Assembly (NCBI GenBank): GCA_948567375.1
Contig: OX419759.1
Coordinates: forward strand, 38,406,593 to 38,470,592
Origin: Lunularia cruciata
Taxonomy: Eukaryota > Streptophyta > Marchantiopsida > Lunulariales > Lunulariaceae
Length of the DNA: 64,000 bases
Direction: 5' to 3'
Shown: piece by piece, positions 24,800 to 35,199 of the stretch
Layout: the number at the start of each line of letters is the position of its first letter
Numbering within the stretch: the stretch's first letter is position 1
Program-made: the position numbers and the translations under genes
The notes under the pieces: generated by a model
The model's database searches: none
The model's input: only the letters and a program-made list of their open reading frames with translations
Told to the model about the DNA's origin: nothing

Positions 24800-26560
24800 T
24801 CTAATTGCTAGTTGGTCTATCTTCTCTTCTTTGTAGGTCTTTCCTTCCAATTTTTGGACCTACAACTTTAGCTCATGCAACTTAATCTTTGTAATTCTTC
24901 ATTGAGTTCCTTCCTTCAACATTTCCATAAATTTTTCTTGTACCTCATCTAGTTGTTTGAGGATATTTTCCTTCTCTACCTCCAAATGATTACTTAATGC
25001 TCCCACTTCTTTTTCATCACTTCCATCATTTGGAAGTGATGGCTACTCTCTCTTCCTCCTTTTTCAACCTCTTTTGTCAGCCTTTCAAGTTGTACAACTA
25101 CCTCCTTCCAATACTTGGACATTTGCACCTCCAAGGTGACCACTCTAATCTTGGTAGTCTCTAATTCACATCAAATACTTACCACTTCTTTGTCTTTGGC
25201 CGTTAGTTGGTCTTTGTATCCAAGTTCCATGTCCTTCTTCTTATCCAAAGGGATCCCAATTGAAATTAGACACTTTGGAGTTCTTCATCCAATTTCTTTG
25301 GCTCTGTTATTAGGAAGGATTTTTATCTCTTTACCTCAAAGTTTTAATGTCAAATGCATTCACCCTCTTGGATTCCTCTTTGTACAAGATTTTTGAGTCT
25401 TCTCCATCTCCTCCTTCAATTTGTCCTCCTTTTCCCTCTAAGTGTAAATAACCTTATGTAGTCTCTAAATGAGTGTGGTGTAGCTGAATACATTTGAGTA
25501 GACTTCTTTATATCATGGGAAAAAGAGTTCTATCATTTGCAATGCTAAACCTACCAAGTGTATTACAAAATTGGCTCTTTCCTTCACTGATTTTCTTTGT
25601 TCTTGGGCAGCTTCTCCACTCACTTCACATTGCCTTTTGCTAAAAACATCTTTGCCTTCTTCTTCCATATCTACTCTTTCTTCAATCTCTTGATTTTTCC
25701 CTTTTGGCCCCTTGCTAGACTTCACTCATTAAGTCTTATTCTACTCTTCCTTTGGCCTCTTCCACCTATTCTTCTTTGGAGATATGCATTTTTTAAGGTG
25801 GGATTAGGGGTTCTTTGAACTGGTGTTGGGTTTCTCTTTGGTCTTTGGCCCGAATCTTAGCTTGGTTTGCTTCCTCCTCTTATAAGTTTGGAGTAGATTG
25901 TGCATCTTGGTAATGTTCTATTCCTTTTGATTCTAATGCATACTCTTGTAGGGTAAATGAACTTTCTTCTTCTTCTTGTTCTTCATCTTTGTAATCTTCT
26001 TCTTCCTCCTCCAAAGATACATCTATAACTTATGGATTCTCTTGACTTCTTCATTGGGTTTTGATCCTTGATGATTTCATCCTCTTCTTGTTGTTGTGGG
26101 GGTTCCTTCTTCTTCCTCCAATAAAAAGTTGCCAACTTATACATACTTGGCATTGGCTACTTAATACTTCTTGATGAGTGCCTTACCTTTGGGTTGCAAG
26201 GTGAAATACCCTGATAGTAATGGCATGTAAATTTCTATGCTCCTCCCTTATGAGTAAATTTAGCCCCATGTAGACATTTATGTCATTGGGCTAAGTATGT
26301 TTCTCTGATGTCTTCTTCAAACTCCTTGTGAAAGCTCCTTGCCTACAAGTAGAACATGTTTTCCCATCCTTTTCAAACTCTTTGTGAAAGCTCCTTGCCT
26401 ATTAGTAAAACATGTTTGCCCAATGGATAGGCTCTCTATGGTACATGTATTTGAAGAAGACCGCTTGGCTATTGTTGAGGTAAATTGTCTTCTTTGGCCA
26501 AAATAATTTCGTGATTGCCTCCACAATTGCCCTTCAAGATGGATCTTTGTAACTGCCTAC
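24800..26560 (-). pseudogene. Coiled-coil protein family, copy 1 of 3, broken
   Basis: On the minus strand an ordered but interrupted coding region runs from about 26560 down to 24800. The N-terminal part has a conserved block with NNSQAVFFKYMYHREPIHWA (about 26415-26475). A Glu-rich acidic stretch follows (EEEEDYKDEEQEEEESS, about 25960-26010), then a lysine/glutamate-rich region (about 25513-25725) and heptad-like coiled coil (about 24830-25200). Copies at 32400-34110 and 59200-61690 have the same order. I do not recognise the family. It has no RT, protease or integrase motif and could be a gag-like or accessory protein of a transposable element. Frameshifts and stops show this copy is dead. 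Confidence 0.6.
26316..26427. repeat. 56-bp tandem duplication
   Basis: 26316-26371 and 26372-26427 share caaactcyttgtgaaagctc and a following acatgttt block. It lies inside copy 1 of the coiled-coil family, just after its conserved N-terminal block in the minus direction. Confidence 0.8.
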
Positions 26561-27044
26561 CTCCACCCTCCTCCTTTGTAAAGAGGTCCACCTTTAGTGG
26601 ACCTCTTTTCTCCAAAGGAGGTTGTGATTTGATTGGTCAAATTCCTTGTCCATAGTCTCAAACTTTGTGTCTAAAGCCCTAGATGAACCTCTGTTTGCTC
26701 AATGGACATGCATTTGCTCCAAGGACCATTCACCAATTCTCTTCTATCCAATGGTAGTGGTTTCTTCTCAAGTACCCTATGACTCTTTCTCTTCTCCTCT
26801 TCATCTCATAGATGATAGCAAAATCACTCAACTCCCAATTCCATAGCAAGAAAGAGAGGTGCTAGCTTTAGATCAAGTCAATAGCAAGAAAGAGAGGTGC
26901 TTTTAGATCAAGTCACCCTTGCAGTTAATTACCCATTTCTTATTGTTGGATCTAAGAAAGAACAACTTTGGGGATATTTGTCATGGGTTTCTAGACAAAC
27001 ACTATGTTTCAGATCAAAAGTTAAGAGTTGTAGGTCGCACAAAT

Positions 27045-27205
27045 TGTCCTAGTTAGTGCTCGAGTTGGTAAAGGTTGGCCAGATTTAGAGAGAGTTTGAA
27101 TTGGCAAGAAGAAAGGCCTCATTGGCATTTAGAGGTTTCAAGGCATAGGGTTGTGAGCTAAAGAGGCTACAAAGGCCTACTTGCTAGTGTGAGGCTAGCC
27201 AATTT
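27045..27205 (+). repeat. Dispersed repeat, copy 2 of 3
   Basis: Very close to 47175-47252 over its first 75 bp (both with gtgcttgagttggt or gtgctcgagttggt, then ggccagattt and gaattggcaagaagaaa), and related to 22425-22580 over its second half. Confidence 0.75.
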
Positions 27206-27270
27206 AGAGAAGTTTCTAGTAGTTTTTGGTCATTTTTTTGCAAAATCTGCCCACCCCCCTTTTATGATTT

Positions 27271-27335
27271 GCTCAATACGGTTTGAACCCTAGATCTTTG
27301 GTTCCTAGACTGGTGCCTTAGCCAGCTAGTCCACC
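27271..27335 (-). repeat. tRNA-like sequence with A and B boxes; SINE head or dead tRNA
   Basis: On the minus strand, starting at 27335, the sequence has an A-box-like segment (TAGCTGGCTAAGG) and, 29 nt further on, a good B box (GGTTCAAACC). The ends do not pair into an acceptor stem and no convincing anticodon arm forms, so it is not a functional tRNA. Spacing of the two boxes fits an RNA polymerase III promoter, as in tRNA-derived SINEs. No poly(A) tail or target-site duplication was identified. Confidence 0.55.
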
Positions 27336-27935
27336 TTCTTTTTTTGCCTTAGTGATTGGTCAACTAATACCTATAGACATGTAGCTTTGGCTAGGAGAGG
27401 CAGTTTGATCCCATCCTTGGTGATCCTAATAGCTTTGGAGTAGGTAGACACTTCTATTATGCCAAATGCCAAATGCCAAAAGTCAGTCTAGTGTTGATTT
27501 ATAAGATGTTGGGTTTTGTTTAGATATCTTTTGATTGGACCTCCTCTATTCCTTTCTTTTTGTTTGTGTACCATGTTTGTGTGAGGTGCCTTGACTTTAG
27601 AGCATTGGTGCTCTTGGTAGTGAGGCTGGAGTGATGACCAAGTAGACTACCTATATTTTTTTCCAATGAGGTAGGAAGTGATGACCTATAGACCATGAGA
27701 ATGCATATTGTGATGATAGGTTAGTGGTTGCCCTTTCCCCTAGTGTAGTTGTCATAGTTGGAGCTACATTAGTGAGTGGTGTTTAGTTGGTGGTGGAACT
27801 TGGTGGTGATCCTTGGTGGGGTACTTGTGGTGGTTACGGTTGCGGTTTGAGTTTCATTGTCACAAAAGAGTTCTTTGGGGATTCTAGTGAAGATATTGCT
27901 ATAATTTGTAGTGGGTTTATATAGAGTGGCGCTTG

Positions 27936-27945
27936 GTATCAGCTT
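27936..27945 (+). promoter_or_regulatory. Primer-binding-site-like sequence (initiator tRNA-Met)
   Basis: TGGTATCAG matches the first nine bases complementary to the 3' end of plant initiator tRNA-Met, the usual primer of plant LTR retrotransposons. It is followed by the gag-like region, as expected. The match ends after nine bases. Confidence 0.5.
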
Positions 27946-27949
27946 GTAT

Positions 27950-29240
27950 CTAAAGTCCCAGTGAGGGATGAGATTGACTCTAATTTGGAGTTTGATATAC
28001 GAGCCAATACAATTGAGAGTTCATCTAGTGTGTCTACACCATTATTGTGAGATATGGATGAGATTTGTGGGGCATCCAAAGACTTCAAGTGCTACTTTGG
28101 TACAAGGGGTACCATTGAGTTTGATGACTTCATGTAGGACTTTGATAGTTGGTGTGATCTGTAGAAAATATGGAACCCAACTTTATTCACACTTTTCATG
28201 GTTGAAAAGGTTGTTCCAACACTTGGAGGGTCTACCAATGGATGATAATCATGAGTTTAGGAAAGCTCACTCACTTGAAGGAGATTGAGCTATGGAGAAA
28301 ATATTGATATTTGAACTACATCTCCATCACTTCATGCTTGGTTTTTAGGAGTAGATTGATAGTACCCATGAGTTCTAGCTCTAATAGAATTTGTGTATCT
28401 AGTGGAGGTATATTACCTAGGGATGGTGCTATTATAAGTGGAGGTAATACTATAGGAGGTGGTGCAATACCAAGGTACAGTTCTTTCAATGTTTGAAATA
28501 GAACTACCAAGGAGTGTGGAGTGACAAGTTCTAATGGAAGGTTGGAGAGAGCCTACACAAAGCATACACTTGCATGAGATGGTTGATCAATTTCATTCAA
28601 GGAGTTACTAAGGCCAATTAGTCTAGTTTTAGTATGGGATCCTTGACAAGGAGTTGCAATATAGAGTACATGATGTTGTTGTTATAGGCTACCTCACCTA
28701 CTTTGGCAGTACATGATGTTGTTGTTATAGGCTACCTCACCTACTTTGGCAGTGGTCTTTAGTATGACTGAGCACATTGAGCTCAATATGATAGAGGAGA
28801 GAGAAGGGACATCTAGATTTGGCAAGGAAATGTCATACATAATTTTACTTCTTCTAGCATATAATAGAGTGCACCAAACCATGTTTGCTTCTTAGGATAG
28901 AGTGGACAGCCTAGATCATATGGAGCAAGTGGAGAGCCTATACTAGATCCTTACCTCATTTTTGGGTCAATAGTAGCCAATGAGTGGTGGTGTTGCTTGT
29001 TGAATTCTTGTGTTGGACCTCACCATAAGAGAGAGTGCACTCAAGGCAATGCACATGATACCTTTGGTGCCACAGCCTACACAAATATAGTATGAACATT
29101 GCCATAGATTTGGTCACACCAATGACCAATGGTTTGACCTTCATCCAGAGTTATAGAGTAGTAGGGGTGCTATGGCAGGTGATAGAGGAGCTCTAGGTCA
29201 TGGAAGATGAGGTAGTAAAGGTGGTAGTAGAGGATGCACA
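27950..29240 (+). mobile_element. LTR retrotransposon gag region, decayed
   Basis: Downstream of the primer site the plus strand reads, with many stops and frameshifts, a gag-like protein. Visible parts are a block with FRKAHSLE (about 28257-28280), an Arg/Gly-rich tail, and a CHRFGHTNDQ..HPEL zinc-knuckle-like motif (about 29100-29155; the second Cys position reads Trp). The following Gly/Arg-rich stretch (about 29160-29240) is typical of nucleocapsid tails. Assignment to Ty3/gypsy is an inference from the motif and primer site; the copy is non-functional. Confidence 0.5.
28667..28752. repeat. Perfect 43-bp tandem duplication
   Basis: 28667-28709 and 28710-28752 are identical (both begin tacatgatgttgttg). 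43 is not a multiple of three, so it also shifts the gag frame. Confidence 0.9.
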
Positions 29241-31300
29241 CCTAGCTAGCATGCCCATAGCTTAGAGGAGGTCAGATTTGGGTGCTGAGGCTTCCACCTC
29301 TTATGCTTATGATAGAGATGTCTTGGAATTTATGTGTAGAACAACATAGGTAGATGTATTGCTCTAGTTACTAGGGAGTGTTGCATGCTCCAAATCTTAG
29401 AGGAGCATCAATGGAGCTAGACACACAAAGAGGAGAGGTTGGTAGACAAGTTAGACTTCCCTAGTCTTTCACACTCTCTAAGGCATTACAAATAACATCA
29501 ATATCTCCTAGATATTCTAGTGCAAGTTTGGTAGATGGTGATGGAGTACATGATGAACTAGATACTAGTCAACCACCTACTTCTACATAAATTGAGTCTA
29601 GCATGACGTTGGCAGTGGCTCAATTGATTATGTAGTTCCTTTTGTTCTTAACCAATGATATGTTTACATTGGAAGTTGACCCAACTTCCATGTTTTGGCT
29701 GGCTACCACACTTTGTGAGAGTAAGGATGGTAAGTTTCCTTCTTTGAGAGCATAAGTGGTTGATAGTGGAGCTGACTTGGTTGAGGAGCATGGGATCCGC
29801 TCACTAACCAATGATTTATAACAAGTATCAAAAACAAGGTTGGAGGAGTTACTAACTAGACCTACCTTTGAGCAAACTTGATTTACACATAGGATTTTCT
29901 GTTAAGTGTTTGTGGGACCTTTAAAGCAGGTCTATACATCACCAAGTGTCTTATTAGACTCCAGTCCTTAGCCTCTAATGTTGAAGAAGGTTGTAGTTGT
30001 TGGTCTTGAGATACGGAAGCCCAATGTAGAGAAGTGTATATTTCAAAACCAAACATCTCTATGGGTGGTTTTACAAAATAGATCATAGTACATCACATGT
30101 GGAGAGCTCATTTTCTAGATTCAATCCGGTCATCTGATTGATAACTTTATAGTGAAAGTTGAGGCCATTGCAATAAATAGTAGAGTCATATGATGTGCTT
30201 GTTGGTGGAGCAATGTTATACTCCATGGGTTTCAATATTGAGGATTAGGAGGAGACAACTTCCTATAGGCCATATTGGCAATCAAGTGAGGTATGGGTAT
30301 GTTGCCTACCGGTGTTCTTTAGTAGTGATAATCTTGGCTTACTATAGTTAGGGACCATAACATTAGTTATAGCTTTTAGTGGTTTTGTTACTTGGCTTGG
30401 TAACTTATTGGAGTGGAATGCCCATGTGGAGGATACCCTAGTACTAGAGGAGATCAATTGGATTTGGAGTAAAAGTGGGATTTTTCCATCCACCTTGGAT
30501 GTTCCATTGTGGAGTTTTGAGGAGGAATTGGAGCAACATGCATATTACATGGCTTTTCAAATGCTTTTGACCGAGATGAAGATTGTAAAGTTTGAAAGTG
30601 TGTGGTAAAAGTTATGAGTAGTTGAAAATTTGATATTTCAAAGACTTGGAGGTGAGAAGGTGTACATTTAAAAGTCATATATTTTGACTTACAAGTCCAA
30701 ATGTTTAGAATTTAGCTTCCATAGAACTATAATTTGTGCAATTGTTGATAAAATTCAATACTATAAAGTTTGGAGATTTGTGGTAGAAGTTATGAGCATT
30801 TACAATCTTTGAATTCTCATAGATTTTGGAATTGTAAGGTGCGCAATTGTAGAGTAATATCTTTACACTTGCAAGTTCAAATGAGTGTTTGATAGTGCCT
30901 CTTATGAGCTTTTGAGGCTTAGATAATAAAGTTTGAAGGTATGAGCTAGTAGATATGAGCATTTGGAGTTTATGAACTTGCATAAAATTTAGTGTTGGGA
31001 GCACATGTAAAGATACTAGTATCCTCTTAGTTGTTTAAATGAGGTAGTTTTTACTTTAAAAGAAAAAAGTTCTCAAAAGCTTTAAATTGAGGTAAAGATT
31101 TCATATTTTTATGGTGTTGGATTGGAGTACACATTTGAAGAGTGATATCTTTGCAGGCACAAAATTTTTGCCTTATTAGAAAAATCTTCTAAAGATCTTT
31201 TGCTTGAGGCCAAGAATACATTGTTTACAACTGTATGACAAAAGCTATCTACACTTGTAAAGTGTGAATTTTTGGTACTTGAAGTAAAACTTCCAGATTG
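29240..31300. other. Decayed retroelement interior and degenerate repeats
   Basis: Plus-strand frames at 29240-30090 contain short stretches that could derive from a protease region, but no active-site motif is clear. From about 30570 to 31270 there are four or so loosely repeated units of about 150 bp, each with a version of aaagtttgaagg followed by gtagaagttatgagcatt. No gene called. Confidence 0.35.
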
Positions 31301-31308
31301 ATTAATGT

Positions 31309-32190
31309 GTGACTAGTGATTTGCACAATAGAGGATTCCAAGATAATAAAAACATTGCTCATATAGCTATGGAACACCAACAATTAACCAAACTATATAG
31401 AAAAACCAAGGACTTTCACAAAGAGGTTAGAAGGTTCTTTATAGTTATGTCCCAATACATGAGTACTTACATAGAAATTGTAGGAGTAAAGATTATAGCT
31501 ATAAAAGAATCCTTGAAATTTGTCATCCAAAAGATTCAAGAACTCAAGAATAACATGATTTTTTGTTAGAGTCTACTAAGGGATGGTTGATGTTGTAGAG
31601 AAGGTTGCTTCTTTGGGTGCACAAGCCACCAACATTGCCATACAAAGTGGATGGCTTCAAGAAATTGTAGACATATCAAAAGTGAAGATGCATTCATATA
31701 TTAAATCAATTAAGGTGGCTCAAATTTTTACTTGGAGGAGCATGAAGCAGAGAAGGAGAAACAAGTTGCTAGAATGAAGAACTTGAGGATTCTAGGTTTA
31801 CTGAGATAGAGAAGAAGGATACCAAGGCTATGGTATGTGGGTTTATTATTGATTCTTTGGAGATCATGAGCCTTAATTTTTGTAGGCATATAGGTTGTGG
31901 CAACAAGGTTCACAACCAAGAACCCTTTTAGTGAAGTTAATCTCACCAACTCAAACATACTCTATGATGGAAAATAAGATTTTACTCAAACAGAAGCATA
32001 TCTTTTGGATCTTGATGTCAGCCCTCTTCAACTACAAGCAAAGAAACGAGACTTAACAAAGGTGAAGGAAGCTAAACAAGCACATTTTATTGCTTTTTTG
32101 AGAGATAGTAAGGCACTGATCATCCATGATCATTGCAATGTTCATGAACTGGTACAAAAACACCCAATTGTCTCCTTTGGGTGATCATTT
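31309..32190 (+). pseudogene. Lys/Glu-rich coiled-coil coding remains, plus strand
   Basis: Open frames at 31309-31569 and 31583-31777, and a third around 31975-32180 (with TKVKEAKQAHFIAFLRDS), are all rich in Lys, Glu and Gln and helix-forming. They lie in different frames and probably come from one disrupted coding region. I do not recognise the family; unlike the minus-strand coiled-coil family next to it, it lacks the NQAVFF-type block. Confidence 0.35.
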
Positions 32191-32399
32191 GAGTGAGCTC
32201 TTTCATTTATCAACCACTAAATTAAACAACATGGCATTAAATACATGGCCACTTTGAACTAAATGCTATGTTGGTCTAGATCTTAACTATCCAATCTAGT
32301 ATGTACATCCCTTTTAAAGGTACTAACTGACTGCAAATGAACTGGAGTCCTTCCTGAGGTTACACTTCTCTATCTCCTAAATTTCCTTAAGCATGCCTA

Positions 32400-34110
32400 C
32401 AGGAATTCTATCTAACTTTATTGCTACACTCACTAAGGTAAATTTCAAGTAGTCTATAGTCTTTGATGTCATCTTGTACACTCTATATGCAAATTTCATT
32501 ATCATCTTCCCATTTCTTTCCTTTACTCTTCTAAAATTTACTCCTAAGTTCTTGAAGTTACTTAGTCTCATTATTGGACAAAGTATACCATATAAATTCA
32601 TCTACAACTATCTGCAATCTCCTACAGAAGTCCTCTATTATTTCCTTCAAACTTATTGTGATTCCTTTCACTTCAAGTTTGGTTCCTTTGGCTTGTGCAT
32701 CTAGTCCTTTCTTCATGATTGTTGGATCTAGATCATACTAATATCTACCTTCTTGACTTGGATTAATCTTGTTTGACTCTTGGATTTGAATGTTTGCACA
32801 TTGTAACTCCTCCTCCAAATCTCCTATCTCTATCACCTTTCCCTTTTGAACTTCAACTCATTCCTATTCTACCTTGTACTTTACTTCTTCAATCTTCCTA
32901 CACTCAATATCTTTCTCAACTAACTCTGTCTTAAGTCTTGTTGTAATTGAGTTTGCCACATCTTGCATCTTCTTCTTTTCTTTCTTAATTGCTTCCAACT
33001 TCCTATGTTGATGTTCTATCTTTTCTACTTATGATCCAACCTTGGACATCAAGGTTCCATTCTGTTTCTTCATCTTATGTAAATTTTCTCACTTATACAT
33101 TGGAAGATTGCTCTTGTCCATCATCATCCTAGTATCTTCTAACTCTAACTAAGGATTGGTATCTTGCTTTGGAATTTCTTCCAGGTGTTATACATCCACC
33201 TTGGTAACTCACCTAAGCTTCCTACTTTTTTATCTTGACTACCTAAACTCATCATAGACACTTGTCAACAATCAACTTGCTCAATCAAGGTGTTCAAGAT
33301 TGTCATGTTGACACCCAAAGGTTGCTCTTGTGATGTTGTTTTGTGGACCTTCACATTAAGTTAGAACCCTTCTCACTTTCTAAAGGGATGCTCTTACCTT
33401 TTTCATCTTTGCATACCCCGTCCCAAGCATCTCCTTCCTGCTGGTCCTTCATTGGTGTGCAATCCACAAGATCAAATTGTCCTTATAATCCTAACTCCTC
33501 TAGGTGACAATCAACTTAAGCATCCTCCATCCTTGGTGGTGTCAACCTATTTCCTACATTGGATTCAACTTTCTCCTCAAACTTACTACTAGATGTTGTA
33601 GTAGAAAATAACGCTTATACATCTTAGAATGGTTCAATTGCTTTTCCTATCTTCCTTGCATTTTTCTTTGACAGAAAAGTTACTACCTTCATAGAATTGA
33701 CAACCTTCCTTTTCCCTAATTGAAATGGCTTTCATAAAATCTTACCTCTTCTTCCTTTGGCTTTTCTGGTCCCTTCTCTAGTTGTGCTTTCTCTACTTAT
33801 TTATAAGTTATATCTTCCTTTTCCACCTTTTGTAGGGACATCAATCCTCTTGGTTGGCTTAGGAAGCAATCTTTACTAATCTGATGTTAATTTAATTGCT
33901 TGCTCATCTTCATTAAGTAAACCCATGCTTACATAAAAATGGATAGTGAAAGATATCAAGTAATGAGGCAATTTATTGGCAAAGGCATGGTACATCTATT
34001 GGGTTTGTTGATGAAATATGAAGCCCCAATCTATTGGTTCTTTTGCAAACATGTTTTCAAAGAACAATAATTGGTTTATTATCATGTAAGCGGTCCTATT
34101 AGGTTTAAAT
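32400..34110 (-). pseudogene. Coiled-coil protein family, copy 2 of 3, broken
   Basis: Minus strand from about 34100: a conserved block INQLLFFENMFAKEPIDWG (about 34025-34085), then FHQQTQ and NKLPHY, and HFYVSMGLL (about 33905-33940). A basic and acidic linker follows, then a long heptad-like coiled coil (about 33090-32780, for example LEAIKKEKKKMQDVANSI), and further helical sequence to about 32400. Order and motifs match the copies at 24.8-26.6 and 59.2-61.7 kb. Several stops interrupt it. In its own direction it lies about 1 kb downstream of the gypsy integrase at 35.2 kb, so it could be a 3' accessory frame of that element. Copy 3 has the opposite arrangement, which argues against that. 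Confidence 0.6.
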
Positions 34111-34474
34111 AATTTTAGAAGTGCTAGGTGCCTATTAACACCTAGGCACCAACTACTTTCTCCCATACATCTCCCACTTATCCACCTTTGGAGATATTAG
34201 GTTTCATGGTCTATCTCTTTTTTGAACTCTTCTTCTCATTGTTTCTAGCTCATAAACAATAATGATTGATTAAGTTTGGAGAAAGGTCTTTGCCTTTGGC
34301 TCTACTTCCACTCTTACTCTCTCCAAACTTCTCTAAAATTTAAATTTCAATTCTTTCTTTTATGGTTGGGTTTCCAAACTACTAATCAATTATGAATTTT
34401 TTGCTAGATTGCTTGCTTGGATATACCCTTCCATTATCCCTTTAAACTTATGAGCAAGTAATTGATCCTTATTT

Positions 34475-34892
34475 GCCATCTTTGATTGAAGGCAAAACGT
34501 TCATACCTTGCTTATACTTAAAGAGAGACATTGAATTCCAAAGGTTTGTCCTTTGTTGCATTCATGCTTTGCAAGCATTCCTTAATTTCACACATGTATA
34601 ACATACAAATTCATAAGTCTACATGTGCTAACTACCTACTCCTTTTGGTTGACTGGAAAGTCCATACTATCCCTTTCCTCATTTTGATGCCATCTTTGAT
34701 TGAAGGCAAAACGTTCATACCTTGCTTATACTTCAAGAGAAACATTGAATTCCAAAGGTTTGTCCTTTGTTGCATTCATGCTTTGCAAGCATTCCTTAAT
34801 TTCACACATGTATAACATAAAAATTCATAAGTCTACATGTGCTAACTATCTACTCCTTTTGGTTGACTGAAAAGTCCATACTATCCCTTTCC
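34475..34892. repeat. 214-bp tandem duplication, about 98% alike
   Basis: 34475-34678 recurs at 34689-34892 with an exact 214-bp offset. Both copies begin gccatctttgattgaagg and end ccctttcc; only a handful of bases differ. Recent relative to the decay around it. It lies between the gypsy integrase end and coiled-coil copy 2. Confidence 0.9.
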
Positions 34893-35199
34893 AAAGGGTA
34901 CACCTTCTCATACCTTCTATAAGAATCACTATCCTTTAGAAGGTCAGGCTCTCCTTCAAAAGGAATATCATTTTTCCCTTTCTTAGGCTAAAGATTCTCC
35001 TTTGGACTTCAAACAAGACTAAAAGGTGTTGAAAACAAATGGAGCTTCAAGATTTTGCAAATTCTTAGTACTACCTACTCCTTTCTTCAAATGAGAGCAT
35101 CCACATAAACATAGTTAACATCTCCTTGAGTTAGTTGTAGTACTTTCTTACCCTCTAGGTGTTTACTCTTGTAGGAAACAAGTTTCTTTCTAGATCAAC

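Larger units (their letters stand above)
26560..27930. other. No gene; repeats and a tRNA-like sequence
   Basis: Contains the dispersed repeat copy at 27045-27205, the tRNA-like sequence at 27271-27335 and, close to 27930, what may be the end of an LTR preceding the primer-binding site. No coding region recognised. Confidence 0.4.

Noticed and set aside
27271..27335. Functional tRNA gene
   Set aside because: No acceptor stem pairing and no convincing anticodon arm; only the A and B boxes are preserved.
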